In this document: positions 29,444 through 38,504 of the stretch, one piece after another | How the letters are laid out: each line of letters opens with the position of its first letter | Position numbering within the stretch: position 1 is the first letter of the stretch | Origin: Gammaproteobacteria bacterium | GTDB taxonomy: Bacteria; Pseudomonadota; Gammaproteobacteria; Natronospirales; REEB76 | Direction: 5' to 3' | Length of the DNA stretch: 40,582 nt | Assembly (NCBI GenBank): GCA_036383255.1 | Contig: DASVOS010000002.1 | Coordinates: 1 to 40,582, forward strand | Made by a program: the position numbers and the translations under genes | The notes under the pieces: model-generated | What the model was told of the DNA's origin: nothing | The model's database searches: none | The model's input: the letters and a program-made list of their open reading frames with translations, nothing else

Positions 29444-30904
29444 TCAGCTGCCGGAGTTGACCCGACGGCCCCCGTAGATCACCAGCCGGTCGCCCTTGTG
29501 CAGGACGTGCCGGGTGGAGATCTTGTTCCACTGGCGGATGTCGTTGACGGTCACATGGTAGTGCTGGGCGATGACCCACAGGGACTCGCCGTCCTTCACC
29601 TTGTGCAGGATGCGTCCGCCCGGCAGGTGCAGGTCTGTGATGCCGGCGATGCGCTGCTGCTGCGCCTGCACGCTGGCGGCGGCCAGCGTCTGGCGCGACA
29701 CCGGCACCAGCAGGGTCTGGTTGACGTGCAGCAGGTTGCTGCGCAGGCCGTTCAGCTCCTTCAACACCGCCACCGTGGTGTGGGCCTTGGCGGCGACGCC
29801 GCCGATGGTGTCGCCCTTGCCCACCTTATGGGTGGCCCACTGGATGCGGTCATGGGGCGGCAGCGCGGCGAGGCCTTCCTGGAAGGTCTCCTTGGAGTCC
29901 AGCGGCACGAACAGGAGATAGGGGCCCGCCGGGTCCGTGGCCCAGCGGCTGTAGCCGGGATTGAGCAGGTACATCTGCTCGGTGGTGATGCCGGCGAGCT
30001 TGGCAGCGGTGGCAAGGTCGATCTGGCCGCCCGCGTCCACCTGCGTCAGGTACGGCTGGTTCGGGATGGCAGCGAGGTCCACGCCCATGTGCTTGGGGTC
30101 CGCCACCAGCTTGCAGATGGCCATGAGGCGCGGCACGTAGGCGCGGGTCTCCGCCGGCAATTCCAGGTTCCAGAAATCGGTGGGCTTGCCGCGGCGCTTG
30201 TTGAGCGCGATGGCGCGCTCCACCGTACCGGGGCCCGAGTTGTAGGCGGCGAGCGCGAGCAGCCAGTCGCCGTCGAACTCGTTGTGCAGGGCCTGCAGGT
30301 AGTCGAGCGCGGCCTGGGTCGAGGCGGCCACGTCACGGCGGCCGTCATACCACCAGTCCTGCTTAAGCTCGTAGATGTTGCCGGTGGCCGGCACGAACTG
30401 CCACAGGCCGGAGGCGCGGCCATAGGAATAGGCGAAGGGATCGAAGGCGCTCTCCACCACAGGCAGGAGCGCGATGTCGAGCGGCATCTTGTGCGCCTCC
30501 ACCTGCTGCACGATGTAGTGCAGGTAGGGGCGGGCGCGGCCGGCCACGCGGTTCAGGTACTCGCCATGGGCGGCGAACCAGGTGAGCTCGCCTTGCACCC
30601 GCGCATCGCTGACGATCCCTGAGCCCTGCAGCGTGAAATGCCGGGCCAGGTAGTCCCACAGGTCGTCGTACTTCGGCTCCTCCGCGGGCGTGAGCGTCAC
30701 ATCGCTCCACTGCACGTCGGGACCGGTGTCGGTGCCGTCGGCGAGGTCCGGGATCGGCGTCGCACTGTCGGTGCCGAGGCCGTAGGTGGTCGCGGCGGCG
30801 GGCGCCATGCTGGTGGCGGGAGCCGGAGCGGTGGCGTCCTGGCGCGGAGCAGCGGCGCAAGCCGCGAGCGAGAGCAGGGCACAGGACAAGGCGAGGCGTT
30901 TCAT
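29444..30904 (-). CDS. mltD: Membrane-bound lytic murein transglycosylase D
   Basis: Cleaves peptidoglycan glycan strands, leaving 1,6-anhydro-muramic ends. 486 residues from the ATG at 30904; an in-frame ATG 13 codons upstream lies within gloB and precedes no signal. Lipoprotein signal with lipobox ending LAAC (C16). SLT domain at about 120-270 with the catalytic E151 in LLPVVESAFDPFAYS and GLWQFVPATG, AAYNSGPG. Two C-terminal LysM repeats at about 340-385 and 425-470 bind peptidoglycan. The order gloB-mltD is conserved in gammaproteobacteria. Confidence 0.96.
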   Translation of the reverse strand: MKRLALSCALLSLAACAAAPRQDATAPAPATSMAPAAATTYGLGTDSATPIPDLADGTDTGPDVQWSDVTLTPAEEPKYDDLWDYLARHFTLQGSGIVSDARVQGELTWFAAHGEYLNRVAGRARPYLHYIVQQVEAHKMPLDIALLPVVESAFDPFAYSYGRASGLWQFVPATGNIYELKQDWWYDGRRDVAASTQAALDYLQALHNEFDGDWLLALAAYNSGPGTVERAIALNKRRGKPTDFWNLELPAETRAYVPRLMAICKLVADPKHMGVDLAAIPNQPYLTQVDAGGQIDLATAAKLAGITTEQMYLLNPGYSRWATDPAGPYLLFVPLDSKETFQEGLAALPPHDRIQWATHKVGKGDTIGGVAAKAHTTVAVLKELNGLRSNLLHVNQTLLVPVSRQTLAAASVQAQQQRIAGITDLHLPGGRILHKVKDGESLWVIAQHYHVTVNDIRQWNKISTRHVLHKGDRLVIYGGRRVNSGS

Positions 30905-30929
30905 CGGGTCTCCGGTCTCGGCAGCAAGG

Positions 30930-31706
30930 CTACTGGAATCCATCCTTCCAACTGCGGATCGCGGCGAACACGTCCACCGGATCCGTCAAAACTCTTCCGG
31001 CCTGTCGCGAGGCCGCTTCCATCACCGCCGGTTCAGTGCAACGCAAGAATGGGTTCACTTGCCGTTCAATGGCGAGCGTCGAGGGGAGAGTGGCTTCACC
31101 CCGCGCGCGTTTCGCCTCGCACTCGGCGGTGTAACGTCGTATCGCCCGGTTGTCAGGCTCCACCGTTGCCGCGAATCGCAGGTTGGCAAGGGTGTATTCG
31201 TGTCCGCAACAGATCCGCGTGTCGGGTGACAGTGCCGCGAGCTTCGTGAGCGAGCCGTGCATCTCCTCGGGTGTGCCCTCGAAGAGCCGGCCACACCCCG
31301 CGCTGAACAGGGTATCACCGCAGAAGATTATACCGCAGCCTTCGAAGGCGATATGTCCCGCAGTGTGGCCCGGTATGTCCAGTACCCGGAAGCGGGCCTG
31401 GAGTCCCGGCAGTTCCACCAGCACGCCTTCGCCCAGGGCGACGGTCACCGCATCCTGCGCCTCGCGGGCAGGGCCGAACACCGGGCAACGATGCCGAACT
31501 GCGAGTTCCGCGGCGCCACCCATGTGGTCGGCATGGTGATGCGTCACCAGCACGGCACAAAGTTTAAGATTCCGTGCATCCACTGCGGCGTTCACCGGAG
31601 CGGCATCGCCCGGATCCACCGCCGCGGCGTTGCCCGCGGCATCCACAAGCAGCCATATGTAATTATCGCGGAAGGCGGGGAGCGCGCTTAGGGTGAGTTT
31701 GTCCAT
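30930..31706 (-). CDS. gloB: Hydroxyacylglutathione hydrolase (glyoxalase II)
   Basis: Hydrolyses S-lactoylglutathione to lactate and glutathione, completing methylglyoxal detoxification. 258 residues, metallo-beta-lactamase fold. Metal ligands H56, H58, D60 and H61 (THHHADH), then [25 protein letters not shown] and [10 protein letters not shown]; the CGHEYT block and the C-terminal NPFLR distinguish GloB from other family members. It is divergent from the methyltransferase gene, with a 78-base gap holding no clear promoter. Confidence 0.97.
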   Translation of the reverse strand: MDKLTLSALPAFRDNYIWLLVDAAGNAAAVDPGDAAPVNAAVDARNLKLCAVLVTHHHADHMGGAAELAVRHRCPVFGPAREAQDAVTVALGEGVLVELPGLQARFRVLDIPGHTAGHIAFEGCGIIFCGDTLFSAGCGRLFEGTPEEMHGSLTKLAALSPDTRICCGHEYTLANLRFAATVEPDNRAIRRYTAECEAKRARGEATLPSTLAIERQVNPFLRCTEPAVMEAASRQAGRVLTDPVDVFAAIRSWKDGFQ

Positions 31707-31784
31707 GCGGACATCCTAGCGGAGGTGCGGCCAACCAGCCCGCGAATTATGTTACTGTCGCGCAGCAATCAGCCCGGCACAGCG

Positions 31785-32489
31785 ATGGACACGGATCTCA
31801 AGGCCTGGTGGCAGACCAAGACCGGCGCCTACCTGCTGAAGCAGGAGCGCGCCGCCCTGGGCTGCACCTTGCCCACCCAGTTCGGCTTCTATCTGGTGCA
31901 GTCCGGCTGCTGGGGACCGCCCGGCACTCTGCTGGAGTCCAGCCCCATCCGCACCCGGCTGATCGTGGGCGAGTGCGGAGAGGCGGGTGCCGGCGTTTCC
32001 GGCGATCCTTCCTATCTGCCGCTGGCGTCGGATTCCGTGGACACGGTGCTCCTGCCCCACACCCTCGAACGGGTGGCGGAACCGGAGAAGGTGCTGCGCG
32101 AGGCGGAGAGGGTGCTGCACGGGGAGGGCCATGTGGTGGTCCTGGGCTTCCACCCTTTCGGCCCTTGGGGCCTGCTGCGCTACTTCGGCGCACGCCCGCC
32201 CTGGAACGGGCGTTTCCTGAGCGTCTGGCGCCTCAAGATCTGGCTCAGGGTGCTCGGCTTCGAGGTGATCAGCGTGAGGCAGACCCTGTTCCGCCCGCCG
32301 TGGCGCGCGCCCGGCATGCTGCTGCGCAGCGCGTTCCTGGACCGTCTGGGCTGGCGCCTGAGCGCGGGGGGTTATATGGTTGTGGCGCGCAAGCGCGTGT
32401 TCGGCATGACACCGCTGCGCATGAAGCGTGCGCGGCCGCAGCCCGCCTTCAGTGGGGTGGCGAAACCGACGATCCGGAGCATGTCATGA
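31785..32489 (+). CDS. SAM-dependent methyltransferase-like protein (YafS/PA1814 type)
   Basis: 234 residues from the ATG at 31785; an upstream in-frame start at 31725 would add 20 unmatched residues. The class I methyltransferase pattern is visible from motif II on ([40 protein letters not shown]), but motif I is degenerate ([14 protein letters not shown] instead of D-x-G-x-G-x-G), as I recall for this family. Substrate unknown. It always neighbours gloB and rnhA in this order in gammaproteobacteria. Its last codons overlap rnhA (ATGTCATGA). Confidence 0.85.
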   Translation: MDTDLKAWWQTKTGAYLLKQERAALGCTLPTQFGFYLVQSGCWGPPGTLLESSPIRTRLIVGECGEAGAGVSGDPSYLPLASDSVDTVLLPHTLERVAEPEKVLREAERVLHGEGHVVVLGFHPFGPWGLLRYFGARPPWNGRFLSVWRLKIWLRVLGFEVISVRQTLFRPPWRAPGMLLRSAFLDRLGWRLSAGGYMVVARKRVFGMTPLRMKRARPQPAFSGVAKPTIRSMS

Positions 32490-32935
32490 GCGGGATGGAG
32501 ATTTACACGGACGGGGCCTGCCGCGGCAACCCCGGGCCCGGCGGCTGGGGGGTGCTGATCCGCGAAGCGGGGAGTGAGCGCGAGCTGTCCGGCGCCGAGT
32601 CCGCGACCACGAACAACCGCATGGAACTCACCGCCGCCATCATGGCGCTGCGGGAGGCGCCTGCCGGCAGCAGCGTGGACATCTATACCGACTCGAAATA
32701 CGTGCTGGACGGCCTCAATACCTGGTTGCCCGCCTGGAAGCGGCGCGGCTGGAAGACCGCCGACAAGAAGCCGGTCAAGAACCAGGACCTGTGGCTGGCG
32801 CTGGACGAGGCCAACGCGCGCCACAGCGTGCGCTGGCACTGGGTGAAGGGCCATTCGGGCCACGACGGCAACGACCGGGTGGACCGCCTCGCGAACCTCG
32901 CCATAGACAAGCTGCTCAGCATCGGGGCGCCCTGA
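32486..32935 (+). CDS. rnhA: Ribonuclease HI
   Basis: Degrades the RNA strand of RNA-DNA hybrids, removing primers and R-loops. 149 residues. Catalytic acids D9 ([14 protein letters not shown]), E47 (NNRMELTA), D69 (YTDSKYV) and D133 (NDRVDRLAN), with H123 in KGHSGH. The [16 protein letters not shown] basic protrusion of the E. coli type is present. The ATG overlaps the methyltransferase stop by four bases; an ATG at 32495 is an alternative start. dnaQ follows after one base, the conserved rnhA-dnaQ pair, here in the same direction rather than divergent as in E. coli. Confidence 0.97.
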   Translation: MSGMEIYTDGACRGNPGPGGWGVLIREAGSERELSGAESATTNNRMELTAAIMALREAPAGSSVDIYTDSKYVLDGLNTWLPAWKRRGWKTADKKPVKNQDLWLALDEANARHSVRWHWVKGHSGHDGNDRVDRLANLAIDKLLSIGAP

Positions 32936-32936
32936 C

Positions 32937-33653
32937 ATGCGCCAGATCGTGCTCGACACCGAGACCACCGGCCTCGAACCGGGGCAAGGCCACCGCATCA
33001 TCGAGATCGGCTGCATCGAGATCCTCGACCGCCGCGTCACGCGCAATTCCTTCCATACCTACATCAACCCCGAGCGCGAGGTGGATCCCGGCGCGCTCGA
33101 GGTGCATGGCATCGACAACCGTTTCCTCAAGGACAAGCGCCGCTTCGCTGAGGTGGCGGGGGAGTTCCTGGAGTTCATCCGCGGCGCCGAGCTCGTGATC
33201 CACAACGCGGCCTTCGACGTGGGCTTCCTCAACCATGAGCTCAAGAGGATGCAGCACGCGGTGCAGGACATCCACGGCGTGTGCGGCGTGCTCGACACCC
33301 TCGAGCTGGCGCGCCGCCAGCACCCGGGCCAGAAGAACAGCCTGGATGCCCTGTGCAAGCGCTACAGCGTGGATAACTCCGGCCGTGAGTATCACGGCGC
33401 GCTGCTGGACGCCCAGCTCCTGGCGGAGGTCTACCTCGCCATGACCGGCGGCCAGGCGGCGCTGGTGCTGGATGCGGAGGCAGCGGGTGCCGCGGGCGCG
33501 GGTGCCATCAAGGTGCGCAAGCTGGACAGGGCCGGCCTCATCCTCATGGTGCCGGCTGCGAGCGAGGCAGAGCGCGCCGCCCACGCCGCCAAGCTGCAGG
33601 AGATCGCCAAGGCCAGCGGCGCGCCCGCGCTTTGGCCGCAGGAGGAGCCTTGA
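32937..33653 (+). CDS. dnaQ: DNA polymerase III epsilon subunit (proofreading exonuclease)
   Basis: 3'-5' exonuclease that proofreads for the replicative polymerase. 238 residues. Exo I D7 and E9 (LDTETTGLEPG), Exo II around HNAAFDVGFLNHEL, Exo III H153 and D158 (YHGALLDAQLLAEVY). A QAALVLD stretch after the exonuclease domain could be the clamp-binding motif, and the C-terminal tail would bind the alpha subunit. It begins one base after rnhA and its TGA overlaps the ATG of the antiporter gene. Confidence 0.96.
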   Translation: MRQIVLDTETTGLEPGQGHRIIEIGCIEILDRRVTRNSFHTYINPEREVDPGALEVHGIDNRFLKDKRRFAEVAGEFLEFIRGAELVIHNAAFDVGFLNHELKRMQHAVQDIHGVCGVLDTLELARRQHPGQKNSLDALCKRYSVDNSGREYHGALLDAQLLAEVYLAMTGGQAALVLDAEAAGAAGAGAIKVRKLDRAGLILMVPAASEAERAAHAAKLQEIAKASGAPALWPQEEP

Positions 33654-34897
33654 TGGCCATGCCCGCCCAGGAATCGTTATCGGCCGCCGCGCCCTTGCTC
33701 AAGTTCGTGACCTTGCTGCTGGCGGCCGGCAGCGTCTCCGGCTACCTGGCGCAGCGCCTGCGGATTCCGGATGTAGTGCTGTACCTGTTGGCGGGAGTGC
33801 TGTTGGGTCCGCAGGCGCTCGGCATCGCGGACTTGCCGGCCGGATCGGTCCTCAACCAGGCCATCCTTATCTTCGGCGCCTCCTATATCCTGTTCGAGGG
33901 CGGCGCCGAGGTGCGGCTTGCCGTGCTGTCGCGCATCTGGCTTGGGTTGACCCTGCTCGCCACCCTCGGCGTGCTGGTCACCGCCGCCGTCACGGCCGCG
34001 GCGGCCCACTGGCTGCTCGGCCTCGCCCCGCTGGTGGCGTTGCTGCTGGGCGCCGTGATCGCCTCCACCGACCCGGCCACCCTGGTACCGGTGTTCAAGC
34101 AGGTGCGGGTGCGCGAGCGCCTGGCGCAGATGGTAGTGAGCGAATCGGCGTTCAACGACGCGGTGGGCGCGATCCTGACCTTCACCCTGCTCGCCATGGT
34201 GAGCGGCACGGACAGTTTCTCTTTGCAGGGTGCGCTCTTCGATCTGGTGCGCCAGGCGGGCCTCGGTATCGCGGCCGGCGTCGGCCTGGGTTTCGCGGCG
34301 GCATTGCTGATGGGGCATGCGCGCTACGGGTTCCTGCGCGACTATGCCCCTCTGGTCACTCTCATGGCCGTTGCCGGTGCCTATCTGGGCGCCGAGAACC
34401 TGCAAGCCAGCGGCTTCATGGCGGTGTTCACCGCCGGGATCATCGTGGGTAACCGCGAGCGGTTCGGGTTCGGGCTGGACGAGCGCGACACGCGCCGCCT
34501 GCATGAGTACATTGGCATAACGTCCCTGGTGATGCGGATGCTGATCTTCATCCTGCTGGGCATGCATGTGGACTTCCGGGCGGTGGGCGCGCACCTCGGC
34601 GGCAGCCTCGCCGTGGTGGCTGTGTTCATGTTCGTCGCCAGGCCGCTGGTGGTGTTCCTGTGCGCCGCGCCGGACCGGCGCGCCCGCTGGAGCCTGAAGG
34701 AGCTCCTGTTCATGTGCTGGACCCGCGAGACCGGGGTGATTCCGGGCGCGCTTGCCGGTATGCTGCTGGCTATGGGTGCGCCCGAGGCCGGCACGATCGC
34801 GGCGGTCACGTTCGTGGCGATCCTTGCCACGCTGCTGCTGCAGGCCACCACCACCCGCTGGCTCGCGGCACGGCTGGAGTTGCTGGAAAAGAACTGA
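33653..34897 (+). CDS. Cation/proton antiporter (CPA1, NhaP-like)
   Basis: 414 residues with about 12 membrane helices. The CPA1 core is visible: ASTDPATLVPVFKQVRVRERL and VVSESAFNDAVGAILTF, which carry the acidic and polar residues of the ion site. Probably exchanges Na+ or K+ for H+ across the inner membrane; the ion is not decided by sequence. The ATG at 33653 overlaps the dnaQ stop (TGATG), with another ATG two codons on. An antiporter joined to rnhA-dnaQ is not part of the order I know from Pseudomonas. Confidence 0.88.
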   Translation: MAMPAQESLSAAAPLLKFVTLLLAAGSVSGYLAQRLRIPDVVLYLLAGVLLGPQALGIADLPAGSVLNQAILIFGASYILFEGGAEVRLAVLSRIWLGLTLLATLGVLVTAAVTAAAAHWLLGLAPLVALLLGAVIASTDPATLVPVFKQVRVRERLAQMVVSESAFNDAVGAILTFTLLAMVSGTDSFSLQGALFDLVRQAGLGIAAGVGLGFAAALLMGHARYGFLRDYAPLVTLMAVAGAYLGAENLQASGFMAVFTAGIIVGNRERFGFGLDERDTRRLHEYIGITSLVMRMLIFILLGMHVDFRAVGAHLGGSLAVVAVFMFVARPLVVFLCAAPDRRARWSLKELLFMCWTRETGVIPGALAGMLLAMGAPEAGTIAAVTFVAILATLLLQATTTRWLAARLELLEKN

Positions 34898-34910
34898 AGG
34901 AGCAGAAGCG

Positions 34911-35504
34911 ATGAACCTGCGTACCCTGGGCCTGCTGGCCGCCTGCCTGATGGTCCCCGGCCTTGCCAATGCCGCCGCCGATGCCACCAATAACGACGTG
35001 TTCGACTACAACGTCCTGCAGGTGGAGCGCCTGCACGAGCATTCCGATTTCTTCGCTGACAGCTCCGGCGGCACCGGTCTGCGCTTCGCCTATGACATGG
35101 AAGGCGGCGTGTACGTGTTCGGCCAGTGGCACAAGCTGGACTTCGACACCCTGGGCGGCGGCCACACCCTGCAGGGCATCGGCGTGGGCGCGCACCAGGC
35201 CTACAGCAGCACCACCTCCTTCTATATAGACCTCAGCTTCATGCGGGACGCGCTGGACTCCAGCCTGGGCGGCGCCGCCGACAACTATTGGCGCGTGAGC
35301 TACGGCTTCCGCAACCATTCCACCGACCTCATCGAGGTGGAGGGCGGCATCTTCACCGAGCGCAATACCAGCTTCGGCGGCCGGCCCTTCGGCGAGCGCC
35401 TGGGGATAGGCTTCGACTTCACCGGCTTCGACCTGAAGGCCGCGGTGGAGCATGCCGCCGACGGAAACAGGACGATGCTCACTCTCAGCTGGAATTATCG
35501 GTAA
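34911..35504 (+). CDS. Small secreted, probably outer-membrane beta-barrel protein, unknown function
   Basis: 197 residues. A clear signal peptide (MNLRTLGLLAACLMVPGLANA, cleavage after ANA). The rest alternates polar and hydrophobic residues in short stretches ending with Phe/Tyr/Trp (GLRFAYDMEGGVYVFGQW, SFYIDLSFM, WRVSYGF, LIEVEGGIF, LGIGFDFTGFDL) and finishes in LTLSWNYR, which suggests eight or so beta strands of a small outer-membrane barrel. I do not recognise a named family. AAGGAG before the ATG is a good ribosome-binding site. It starts 13 bases after the antiporter gene and its end overlaps the hrpB frame. Confidence 0.75.
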   Translation: MNLRTLGLLAACLMVPGLANAAADATNNDVFDYNVLQVERLHEHSDFFADSSGGTGLRFAYDMEGGVYVFGQWHKLDFDTLGGGHTLQGIGVGAHQAYSSTTSFYIDLSFMRDALDSSLGGAADNYWRVSYGFRNHSTDLIEVEGGIFTERNTSFGGRPFGERLGIGFDFTGFDLKAAVEHAADGNRTMLTLSWNYR

Positions 35505-37986
35505 GCCCCTGGCCTCCCTGCCCATCGACGCGCTGCTGCCGGAGATCCGGCGGCAGCTCGGATCCCATACCGCCCTCGTGATCCAGGCGCCGCCCGGCGC
35601 CGGCAAGACCACGCGCGTGCCGCCGGCACTGCTGGACGAGCCTTGGGCCAGGGGCCGCAAGCTCGTGATGCTGGAGCCGCGCCGTCTCGCGGCCCGCGCC
35701 GCGGCCCGCTACATGGCGGAGGAGCGGGGCGACGGCCTCGGCGCCACCGTCGGTTACCGGGTGCGCATGGACACCCGCGTCGGCCCCAACACCCGCATCG
35801 AAGTGGTGACGGAGGGCGTACTCACGCGCCTCCTGCAGGAAGACCCCGCACTCGAAGGCTATGCCGCCGTCATCTTCGATGAGTTCCACGAGCGCAGCCT
35901 GCAGGCGGACTTGGCGCTCGCGCTCTGCCTCGAGTCCCGTTCGGCCCTCAGGCCCGACCTCAAGCTCATCGTGATGTCCGCGACCTTGGATGCGGCGCCG
36001 GTGGCGAAGCTCCTGGGCGATGCGCCCATCCTCACCAGCGAGGGCCGCGCCTTCGAGGTGACCACGCACTACCGTCCGTTGCGCGAACGTGAGCCGGAAC
36101 TGCCACAGGTGCAGTTCGCGGTGGAGCGCGCGCTGCAGGAAGAGAGCGGCAACCTGCTGGTGTTCCTGCCGGGTACCGGCGAGATCCGCAAGCTGCAGCA
36201 GCGCCTGGAGGAACGGCTGCCGCCTGAGGTGCTGGTGGCGCCGCTCTACGGCGACCTGGACAACGCCGCCCAGGACCGGGCCATCGAGCCGCCGCCGCCC
36301 GGCAAGCGCAAGGTGGTGCTCGCCACGTCCATCGCCGAGACCAGCCTGACCATAGAGGGCATCCGGGTGGTCGTGGATACCGGCGAGATGCGCGTGCCGC
36401 GTTTCGATCCGGTGAGCGGCATGTCGCGCCTCGAGACCGTGCGGGTGTCCCGTGCTTCCGCTGACCAGCGGCGCGGCCGCGCCGGCCGCCTGCAGGCCGG
36501 CGTGTGCCATCGCCTATGGAAGGAATCCGAGACCCTCGCGCCCGCCAGCACGCCCGAGATCATGGCGGCGGACCTCTCGGACCTGGCGCTGGAGCTCGCG
36601 CGCTGGGGCGCCGCCGATCCTGGCGCGCTGCGCTGGCTGGATCCGCCGCCTGCCGCGGCCTATGCCCAGGCGCGGGAACTCCTGCAGGAACTGGGTGCGC
36701 TGGATGCGGCCGGGCGCATCACGCCGCACGGCGGCGAGATGCGCGGCCTCCCGCTGCATCCGCGCCTCGCCCACATGGTGTTGCGAGGCAAGGCCTTGGG
36801 GTGGGGCGCGCTGGCCTGCGAGCTCGCCGCGATCCTGAGCGAGAAGGATCCCCTGCGCTCGCCCGGCGGCTTCAATCCGGCGGACGTGCATGCGCGCCTG
36901 GAGCTCATGCGCTCCAACGGCGTGGAGGCCCAGAGGCGCACGCGCCTGATGCGCGCCGTGGCGGCGGACTTGAGACGCAGCGCCGGCGTCGCCGCGCGCG
37001 ACCGGGAAGAAGGGGAGGCGGGCGTATTGCTCGGTTTCGCCTATCCCGACCGGCTCGCCCAGCGCCGCTCCGGCGAGGCGCCGCGTTACCTGCTTGCCAA
37101 CGGGCGCGGTGCGGCGCTGCAGGAGGGCGACGCCCTCGGCAAGTCCGCCTGGCTCGCGGTGGCGCAGCTCGACGGCGTGGCACGGGAGGCTCGCATCTTC
37201 ATGGCGGCGAGCCTCGGCAAGCACGACATCGAGCGGCATTTCGCGGGGCTCATCGAGGAGAAGGAGTCCGTGAGCTGGGACGAGGCCGGCGGCGCGGTGC
37301 TCGCGCGGCGGCAGAAGCGCCTGGGTGCGCTGGTGCTGGAAGATGCGCCGGCCACCGCCATCTCGCCTGAAGCGGTGACCCAGGCGCTGCTGCAGGCGGT
37401 GCGGGAGCGCGGACTCGGCGTGCTGCCCTGGACGCCGGCCCTGCGCAACCTGCAGGCGCGGCTCGCGTTCCTGCGCCGCACCCTGGGACCGGAATGGCCC
37501 GACGCGGGCGACGCGGCGCTGCTCGCGTCCCTGGATGCCTGGCTCGCGCCCTGGCTGCAGGGCATGAGCCGTCTATCCCACCTGGAGCGCCTGCCCCTGG
37601 ACGAGGCCCTGCGCGGGCTCATGGACCACAAGCAGCGGCGCGAGCTGGAGGAACAGGCGCCGACCCACGTCACGGTGCCGAGCGGCTCCAGCATCCGGGT
37701 GGACTACACGGAGGGGGATACGCCGGTGCTCAGGGTGAAGCTGCAGGAGATGTTCGGCCAGGCGGACACGCCGCGGCTCGCCCGCGACAAGGTGCCGGTG
37801 ATGCTGCACCTGCTCTCGCCGGCGCAGCGGCCGGTTCAGGTGACCCAGGACCTCAAGGGCTTCTGGCAGCGCACCTGGCCGGAGGTGAAGAAGGAGATGA
37901 AGGGACGCTATCCCAGGCACCAGTGGCCGGAGGACCCGACCGCCGCCGTACCGAGCCGCACGGGCAGGAAACCCCGCCCGCGCTGA
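35452..37986 (+). CDS. hrpB: ATP-dependent RNA helicase HrpB (DEAH-box family)
   Basis: 844 residues, usual HrpB length. Walker A GAGKTT near 49-54, motif II DEFHERSL at 143-150 (the HrpB variant of DEAH), SATLD (motif III), and QRRGRAGRLQAGVC (motif VI), then the HrpB-specific C-terminal domain. Homology begins at about residue 22 (SLPIDALLPE). The only in-frame ATG puts the first 18 codons inside the preceding gene (53-base overlap); no GTG or TTG is nearer, so a rare start near 35494-35509 or an extended N-terminus is possible. Cellular role of HrpB is poorly known; in some bacteria it affects RNA processing or virulence. Confidence 0.93.
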   Translation: MPPTETGRCSLSAGIIGKPLASLPIDALLPEIRRQLGSHTALVIQAPPGAGKTTRVPPALLDEPWARGRKLVMLEPRRLAARAAARYMAEERGDGLGATVGYRVRMDTRVGPNTRIEVVTEGVLTRLLQEDPALEGYAAVIFDEFHERSLQADLALALCLESRSALRPDLKLIVMSATLDAAPVAKLLGDAPILTSEGRAFEVTTHYRPLREREPELPQVQFAVERALQEESGNLLVFLPGTGEIRKLQQRLEERLPPEVLVAPLYGDLDNAAQDRAIEPPPPGKRKVVLATSIAETSLTIEGIRVVVDTGEMRVPRFDPVSGMSRLETVRVSRASADQRRGRAGRLQAGVCHRLWKESETLAPASTPEIMAADLSDLALELARWGAADPGALRWLDPPPAAAYAQARELLQELGALDAAGRITPHGGEMRGLPLHPRLAHMVLRGKALGWGALACELAAILSEKDPLRSPGGFNPADVHARLELMRSNGVEAQRRTRLMRAVAADLRRSAGVAARDREEGEAGVLLGFAYPDRLAQRRSGEAPRYLLANGRGAALQEGDALGKSAWLAVAQLDGVAREARIFMAASLGKHDIERHFAGLIEEKESVSWDEAGGAVLARRQKRLGALVLEDAPATAISPEAVTQALLQAVRERGLGVLPWTPALRNLQARLAFLRRTLGPEWPDAGDAALLASLDAWLAPWLQGMSRLSHLERLPLDEALRGLMDHKQRRELEEQAPTHVTVPSGSSIRVDYTEGDTPVLRVKLQEMFGQADTPRLARDKVPVMLHLLSPAQRPVQVTQDLKGFWQRTWPEVKKEMKGRYPRHQWPEDPTAAVPSRTGRKPRPR

Positions 37987-38331
37987 CTAATGAAACAACT
38001 TCTTCCAGAGGGGCGTGTCGCCCTCTTTCTTGGGGTTCAGGTTGATGTGGATGAGGTAGCCCGGCTCGGCGCGGGACTCCTCGATGCCGGTGATCACGCC
38101 CGAGAGGTGGTAGGCCTTGCGGTGGCCCTCCAGGTTCAGCAGCACTTCCACGTTGCTGCCGAGCTGCATCTTCTTGCTGGTGCGGATCTTCACGCTATGG
38201 GCGTTGAAGTCCACGGTGGTGCCGTAGAACTTCGAGACCGTCACGTCCTCGCCCCCCACGTTGAGGGTGTGGATGATGGCCTTCTCCTCGGTCTTCATCG
38301 CGTGCTTGACGATCCCTGGATCTGTGAGCAT
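37987..38331 (-). CDS. Small PilZ-like beta-barrel protein, unknown function
   Basis: 114 residues, no signal or membrane segment. The run DFNAHSVKIRTSKKMQLGSN followed by VEVLLNLEG, HLSGVITGIE and GYLIHINLNP has the strand pattern of a PilZ barrel, but the cyclic-di-GMP motifs (RxxxR and D/NxSxxG) are not there, so it may not bind the nucleotide. I am unsure of the family. ATG at 38331 is preceded by GAGG; M12 (38298) is an alternative. Its stop abuts the hrpB stop, and it is divergent from the second gltX. Confidence 0.6.
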   Translation of the reverse strand: MLTDPGIVKHAMKTEEKAIIHTLNVGGEDVTVSKFYGTTVDFNAHSVKIRTSKKMQLGSNVEVLLNLEGHRKAYHLSGVITGIEESRAEPGYLIHINLNPKKEGDTPLWKKLFH

Positions 38332-38364
38332 TGCAGTCAGCCTCGAAATTGACCCCTGGCAGGG

Positions 38365-38373
38365 ATTCTAGCA
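38365..38373 (-). promoter_or_regulatory. Extended -10 promoter of the PilZ-like gene
   Basis: On the minus strand TGCTAGAAT, an extended -10, with CCCTGCC after it. The predicted start near 38358 leaves a leader of about 27 bases to the ATG at 38331. Confidence 0.55.
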
Positions 38374-38467
38374 ACTGGCTCGCGGTGTTCCAGGCGTTCG
38401 TGACATCTGCACTTGCTTGACATAGCGCGGCCCGGAAGAGGATTAAGTGAAATGCCCGGGTCGGCTC

Positions 38468-38476
38468 TGCTAAAAT
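38468..38476 (+). promoter_or_regulatory. Extended -10 promoter of the second gltX
   Basis: TGCTAAAAT fits TGnTATAAT with one mismatch and is followed by CGCCGCC. Leader about 21 bases. A consensus TTGACA at 38417 lies too far upstream to pair with it. Confidence 0.6.
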
Positions 38477-38504
38477 CGCCGCCTTTGGCCCTGCGCGAGC
38501 TTCC

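Noticed and set aside
38417-38446. TTGACA upstream of the second gltX as the -35 of its promoter
   Set aside because: The only -10 at proper distance (GATTAA) is poor, and the better TGCTAAAAT is 48 bases away.
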